Shown here piece by piece: positions 60,001 to 64,000 of a DNA stretch of 64,000 nt (within the stretch, counting starts at the first letter, position 1; every line of letters begins with the position of its first letter). Below the pieces are notes generated by a model. That model saw nothing but the letters and a program-made list of their open reading frames with translations. It searched no databases and was not told where the DNA came from. Location: NCBI RefSeq assembly GCF_963675165.1, contig NC_087381.1, positions 4,341,378 to 4,405,377 on the forward strand, written 5' to 3'. Both the position numbers and the translations under genes were made by a program. This DNA comes from Halichondria panicea. Its lineage: Eukaryota > Porifera > Demospongiae > Suberitida > Halichondriidae.

Positions 60001-63000
60001 GGAGGACAAACCACAGATCCCCCTTTACCTGCTGTTGACGCTTTGACACGTACCCATCAGAAATGTTACAAAGAGAGCGTACAAAGTTACTAAAATCAAC
60101 GCATGTATATCAGTGATAAAAAAAGCATAATTGTTTGCCCGTGTTGTGGCGCACCCCCTCACCTAAATGTGTATGGGGGTTCTTAAGAGGGGCCCTTACC
60201 TTGTTTGGCACTTTTAAGGTTTCAGCACCCCGATACATCATTTGGCGGGTATAGCTGAAGGTGTACGCTACATTTTGGTACCAGCTACTTCCTGTTCTGA
60301 TATATAGAAGTGCATGTCGTCCTCCAGCTCCAAGAGTACTTTAAGGCCGTCAAGACCCCTGCACATTCCGGCCATTATTTGGGAAAGGGGAGGGGTTTCA
60401 CAAGGGTATTGGGCGTGGCTGGGTAACGGTTGGATTACCAAGGAAAAAAAGGGGCCAAAATTGAGGTCAGTGGGTGAGAGCTTGTTGCAGAAATTAGCAC
60501 GTGAGTCGGGCGAGGTAGCAGAGATTGTTATTCTAGCGAAAATCATTCAGCATGTTAATGGTTAATAATTATTAAGCTAGGACACATTTTATTATGTGCC
60601 ACACGCGTATCAGCTCCCCTTCCAAGTAAGCATAACAAGTTTTCTGTTTTAAGTGCATGTGAGCCTCACCTTCACACTTAGAACAGTACACATGCATGCA
60701 GGACACTTAGAACAGAAATGTTTATAATTATTAAGTACATAAAATCTTTGAATTGTAAAATCAGTTGTTAAAATAAGGTATGTTTGCATTTCCTGGCGCT
60801 GTGACGGATTGACGTACGGCTCGTTTTGGTGCTTCCCCCGGCCAATCGTAGCAATTTGTCACATTGCATTGCAAGCGTGTTAGAAATTAAACTCTAGATA
60901 TGCTTGTGTACATTCAAGAGAAATAGAAGCCATGCAAATTAGTGGGTCTGAGATAATAGTACTTATAATGCAATGATTAACTTACTTCTAGGATCGCAAG
61001 TATGCTCATTTGCAAGGTATTTGGCTGTATCCAAGTGGTCGTTGGCACAAGCCAGAATGAGAGGGGTGTCACCAGCCTTGTTACATGGGCCTGTGTATAT
61101 ACACTATAATCATGCAATGAATTGTTGGTATAACATCACAATCAAAAGGATTGTTGGTACTAGGTCTGTATAGCGGAGCTAATTATAAGTAAGAAGTGGA
61201 AAGCACATGCATACACCAAAGAATAATGATATTAGTAGATCCATGTGGCAAAAGTTATTTTTACATGTTGGGTAAACTTTTTCAAATGTTGCGTAAACTT
61301 ACTTCTAGGATCACAATTCTGCTTGTTTACAAGGTAATTAACTGTGTCCAAGTGACCAATGGCACAAGCCAGAGAGAATGGGGTGTCACCAGCCTTGTTG
61401 ACTGAGCCTGTGAACACAAAATAACATTAATATTGAGCTACAGTCATCAGTGACCGTCCACTAAAGTCAGACTAACAAGAAGTAGGTTGGTCTATTATGA
61501 TGTATATAGGAGGCTCAGGGAAAGGAAAAACCTTCTGATGGATGGACGGCCGGGGGTTACCTATCAAAGATTTGTACTGCTGCACTGAGGAGAGTGCAAG
61601 TGCAGCACAATCAGATTGTAGGATTTTCGGAGGTAATGGGGATTCATGGCTCGATTAGCATAATTATATAGTTATTCGGGTGAGTGAGCGAACTCCCAAT
61701 ACTGTAAACTGTAGAGTGGATATGCTGACCAAATCCATCTTCGTACCGTTTGTTCGTTCGTATCGACAAGCTCTTCTCTGTTACAATCTATGAAGCAAAT
61801 CTTTATACTGTCACTATATATATTGGCTTTAAAATATGCACTATGGATACCATAGAGAGTCGAATGTAAAAGGACAGCTAGCTAGAGGCAAAGGGGACGA
61901 GAAAAGGAAACTAGAGAGAGAGTGAGGTGCCACCAGTTCCACCAATGTTGACTGACTCTGCAGAATACCACCATGCATCAATGCAATACTTACTGTTTAG
62001 GTCAACATGCTTGTTGGTGAGAGCCTTGACCATCTCCAGGTTACCACGGGAACACTCAAGGGAGAGAGGGGTGTCTCCAGCCTTATTCACTGTAACTGTA
62101 CATACAACAAGCAAATCATGGACGCTAAAACAATTGTCAAAGTTAGTAGCTACACACACATTTTGGGTCACACTGATGTTTTTGAGCAAGATATTTGATA
62201 GTTTCCAAGTGTCTGTTTTTGTACGCCTGAGAGAGTGGGGTGTCACCAGCCTTGTTGACTGTGCCTGCAAACACCAATGAACTGTCAGTATTGGGCAGCA
62301 ATCATGCATCACCCAAAACGGATATATATTAATGGCTGATGCTCGATAAGTAACAGTATAGTGCATGTGCAGAGCTCAGAGAAGTAGAGCTGGTCTAGTT
62401 ATAGGAGTGATAATTAGTGTTATCCTACCTTTTGGATTGAGGCCCACAGTTTCCACAAGACACTTGACACAGTCCAGCCAACCATAGAATGCACACACTA
62501 GCTGACAGAGTACTATCACCTTCCTCTACAGCTGGTATATATCATTAGAACATTAAGTATAAGATAATAACATGACTGTATACATGCAGTACATGTAAAC
62601 CATTAGTATAGTACCGTATTACTGGAATGTTTTGCGAGCATCAAACATTTGCGAATTTTGCGAGGGTTGATCAATTCGCATCAATAAAATCAGCAAAACC
62701 TAAATTATTACTAGTAAATACACACAATCCTTGCCAGAACACAATAGTTAGATCGCAAAGGGACAAACTTTCTGCTGATTTGGCTCATTTGCAAAGGTTT
62801 CTCACCCGCAAAATATTCTAGTAATACGGTAATAGGTTAAGAGTGCAATATGAGATTAATAACACAAGTAATAAAACAAGTAATGGCAAGGCTTCTAATT
62901 GCACAAAGCTCGCAGCATATGTTAGTGGTGGCATAAGAGGGTGGCAATACAACATCAGTTTCGCTATACATGTAACCATGACCAGTCATTGCTAACCTTG

Positions 63001-63895
63001 CTGATTGCAAACACAGTCTGCCAACTTGTACTCTCCAATGCTCACTAGAGCTTCCACAACATCCTTCCACTGCATGTCAATATTCTTGACTTTGGCTGCC
63101 CGGAGAGTTGCTGCTGTGGGATGTTGGCTCTTCTCTATGCATTCCAGTTGGTCATTGTCCAATCCCAAGTGAACACCAAGTTGAAGCCATTGGTCACAAT
63201 CCAGCTGCATCAGCTGTTCCAGTGTTGGGTAGGAGGACAGAGGATCTACATAATAGGGACACAAGAGAGCTATATGATTTAGAAGCCAAAAGAGACAACT
63301 GTAGTGGCATTGTTATTGTCCAGATAATATACGTCTGATGCATGATTGCACTGTATATATATATATACCTAATAGCGAGTTGCATGGTCAGTATACAGCT
63401 ATGTATCATTTTGATATCGTCACGGCACAGTCCATAATTAAAATATATAAGAAGCTTGTTTGTTATCAAGAATTAATAGTTTGTGTCTAATCTCAATTTG
63501 TATGATACCTAGCTCTTCCAACTCGGAAATCTCCAGCAGTTCGTTTCTAGCTCTATCAACACTATCTCTGTAGTCTCGATCCCATGCCGATCCGTCTCCA
63601 ATTGAACGCTATAGGTCGCGAGGAGGTGACCTAGCGTTCAATTGGAGACAGATCGGCCTGGGATCGAAGCTACACTATATATATCTGTGTACTGCATGTA
63701 TATACTCTAAGATCCTACACTGACTACTGTCTGTGTACATACAGCTGTTGATGGCCAACTTACCACTATATCCAGGCCGGAAGCTCTCGATACAGATAGC
63801 CAAACGAGAGTACTCTTCACTTCTGGCCAAATCATCAGCAGTCTGCCCCATGTTGTCTTTGATATCTTCATGGTTGGGAAAGAACATAATAGGAG
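54014..63895 (-). CDS. Ankyrin / Roc-COR / death-domain protein (Roco family), 5' partial
   Basis: Minus-strand gene running off the right edge. Exons in order: 63764-63895 (ankyrin end, DNMGQTADDLARSEEYSRLA), 63509-63565, 62997-63245 (death domain), an uncertain ankyrin exon at about 62430-62531, ankyrin exons 62160-62264, 61994-62089, 61303-61407, 60986-61090, 59625-59729, 59469-59573, 59134-59235, 58319-58423, 58155-58259, 57717-57812, 57556-57660, then 54858-57119 (last ankyrins, Roc, COR, death domain), 54716-54766, 54189-54527 (second C-terminal death domain) and 54014-54037 (AVNAASD stop). Roc shows GDGGVGKST, DFAGQ and GSHAD; COR includes HFGWILKTSQDTQFFDSRCF. The large exon needs two 1-nt frame changes, near 56,430 and at a C7 run near 55,292. 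DAPK1 and other Roco proteins share the ankyrin-Roc-COR-death order. Likely a cytosolic signalling GTPase. Confidence 0.75.
54858..57119 (-). other. Roc-COR-death exon with two apparent frameshifts
   Basis: Frame 1 (57119 to about 56430) reads the last ankyrin repeats and a complete Roc GTPase to DPQAKEGIF. Frame 2 continues with QAKFEFKEFIPMDCRFADSD through COR to NPLKS. At the seven-C run (about 55289-55295) the frame changes again to PPLVNIKDIAAAVSSNKKMI and the death domain (EVVQALETWRDETEGTY...FSGRNPL). No GT-AG microintron of sensible length restores either join. Homopolymers at both sites suggest assembly indels, but genuine pseudogenisation is possible. Confidence 0.75.
58951..59053. 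repeat. 52-bp direct duplication
   Basis: ctaagaagttaaaaagctca followed by aacgcacgttggcctaga occurs twice in tandem in an intron of the Roco gene. Confidence 0.9.
59730..60985. other. Long intron of the Roco gene
   Basis: Contains a CAGTGGCGTAGGAAC-type remnant (59820-59890) and a GC-richer stretch (60140-60560) with a 92-codon minus-strand frame (60268-60546, MIFARITISATSPDSRANFC...) that I do not recognise. No ankyrin exon seen. Confidence 0.5.
61412..61903. other. Roco intron without recognisable feature
   Basis: No ankyrin-like exon or terminal inverted repeat is seen between the exon at 61303-61407 and the decayed exon at 61904. Confidence 0.5.
61904..61958 (-). pseudogene. Decayed ankyrin exon
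   Basis: After an acceptor (tctgcag) the minus strand reads ESVNIGGTGGTSLSL and stops, matching the first half of ankyrin exons (ESVNKAGDTPLSL) with changes. The second half is gone. It lies between intact ankyrin exons. Confidence 0.65.
62430..62531 (-). other. Possible ankyrin exon, frame uncertain
   Basis: CQLVCAFYGWLDCVKCLVET is ankyrin-like and ends at a donor (CCAAAAG|gtagga). Upstream EEGDSTL fits the start of a repeat only in another frame. It could use an internal acceptor (gatag|TACTC) or contain a 1-nt indel. Not counted as certain. Confidence 0.4.
62614..62829. mobile_element. TA-flanked MITE with CCGTATTACTGG ends
   Basis: TA-ccgtattactggaatgttttgcg ... cgcaaaatattctagtaatacgg-TA. 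Imperfect inverted repeats of about 25 bp. Non-coding; in a Roco intron. Confidence 0.78.
62997..63245 (-). other. Death-domain exon near the N-terminal side of the Roco protein
   Basis: Phase 1-1 exon of 249 bp. DQWLQLGVHLGLDNDQLECI, ATLRAAKVKNIDMQWKDVVE and ALVSIGEYKLADCV give the W-x2-LG-x3-L pattern and the final helices of a death domain. It means that the protein would carry one death domain before the ankyrin array and two after COR. Confidence 0.7.
63571..63672. mobile_element. 102-bp TAGCCTCGAT-family palindrome next to a splice acceptor
   Basis: tagtctcgatcccatgccga ... atcggcctgggatcgaagcta, with ccaattgaacgct inverted in both arms. It ends 6 bp before the predicted exon 63509-63565, so the acceptor (tacagag|AT) is made in part of transposon-adjacent sequence. 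A clean 9-bp duplication is not visible. Confidence 0.75.
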
Positions 63896-64000
63896 CTGAG
63901 CATACTGATAACCCAGATTTATAAATATCATAAGTGGAGAGTTGCAATAATTATTTACTAAGGAAGCATCAAAGAGCGTGGAAACATGCAAGCGAGGGAG

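Overview
The window is animal (metazoan) nuclear DNA with many short GT-AG introns, AT-rich non-coding sequence, abundant ATAATTAT-type words and a dense load of short DNA transposons. The gene content (a fibrocystin-L-like receptor, short-chain collagen-like protein, astacin with C2 and EGF modules, sushi plus Cys-repeat membrane proteins, and an ankyrin/Roc-COR/death-domain protein) together with compact introns suggests a non-bilaterian animal, most likely a sponge. That assignment is inference; no species marker is present.

Layout. (1) Positions 20-21322, + strand: the 3' half of a PKHD1L1 (fibrocystin-L)-like gene. I could chain 30 exons in a continuous reading frame (1911 codons plus stop), covering the end of one G8/beta-helix unit, a second G8 domain, beta-helix repeats, the conserved C-terminal ectodomain, one transmembrane helix and a cytoplasmic tail. 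Its introns hold a nested antisense collagen-like gene (7699-8585), a 22-bp-repeat foldback element (4320-5680) and a 2.7-kb palindromic composite element (17376-20080) that separates the last two exons. (2) 21323-24052: gene-free, with a tandem repeat and small TIR elements. (3) 22-64 kb: a segmental unit present three times in varying states. The ideal unit is: tandem repeat, astacin-C2-EGF-C2 gene (+), convergent sushi/Cys-repeat gene (-), spacer, 3' end of a Roco gene (-). Unit A has an astacin gene with a complete catalytic domain but two in-frame stops, and a Cys-repeat gene with a 2-nt deletion. Unit B has only an astacin remnant, an intact Cys-repeat gene and an orphan 3' end of the Roco gene. 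Unit C has an astacin copy without its protease domain, an intact Cys-repeat gene and the large Roco gene (63895-54014).

The most informative non-genic finding is a family of TIR elements that begin TAGCCTCGAT and end in its complement. At least five copies have perfect 9-bp target duplications, and sizes run from 51 bp to 2 kb. Two copies carry RecQ-like helicase fragments, which makes them look like Pack-MULEs. A second family (ends CAGTGG..., 5-bp duplications) and TA-flanked mariner-like elements are also present. The three paralogous units supply natural empty sites that confirm several insertions.

How the genes relate: the fibrocystin-like receptor, collagen-like protein, astacin and Cys-repeat proteins are all secretory or cell-surface products. 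The Cys-repeat proteins are predicted type II membrane proteins whose lumenal C terminus is RDEL, which would fit ER retrieval. The Roco protein is an intracellular signalling protein. No functional link between them can be shown from sequence alone.
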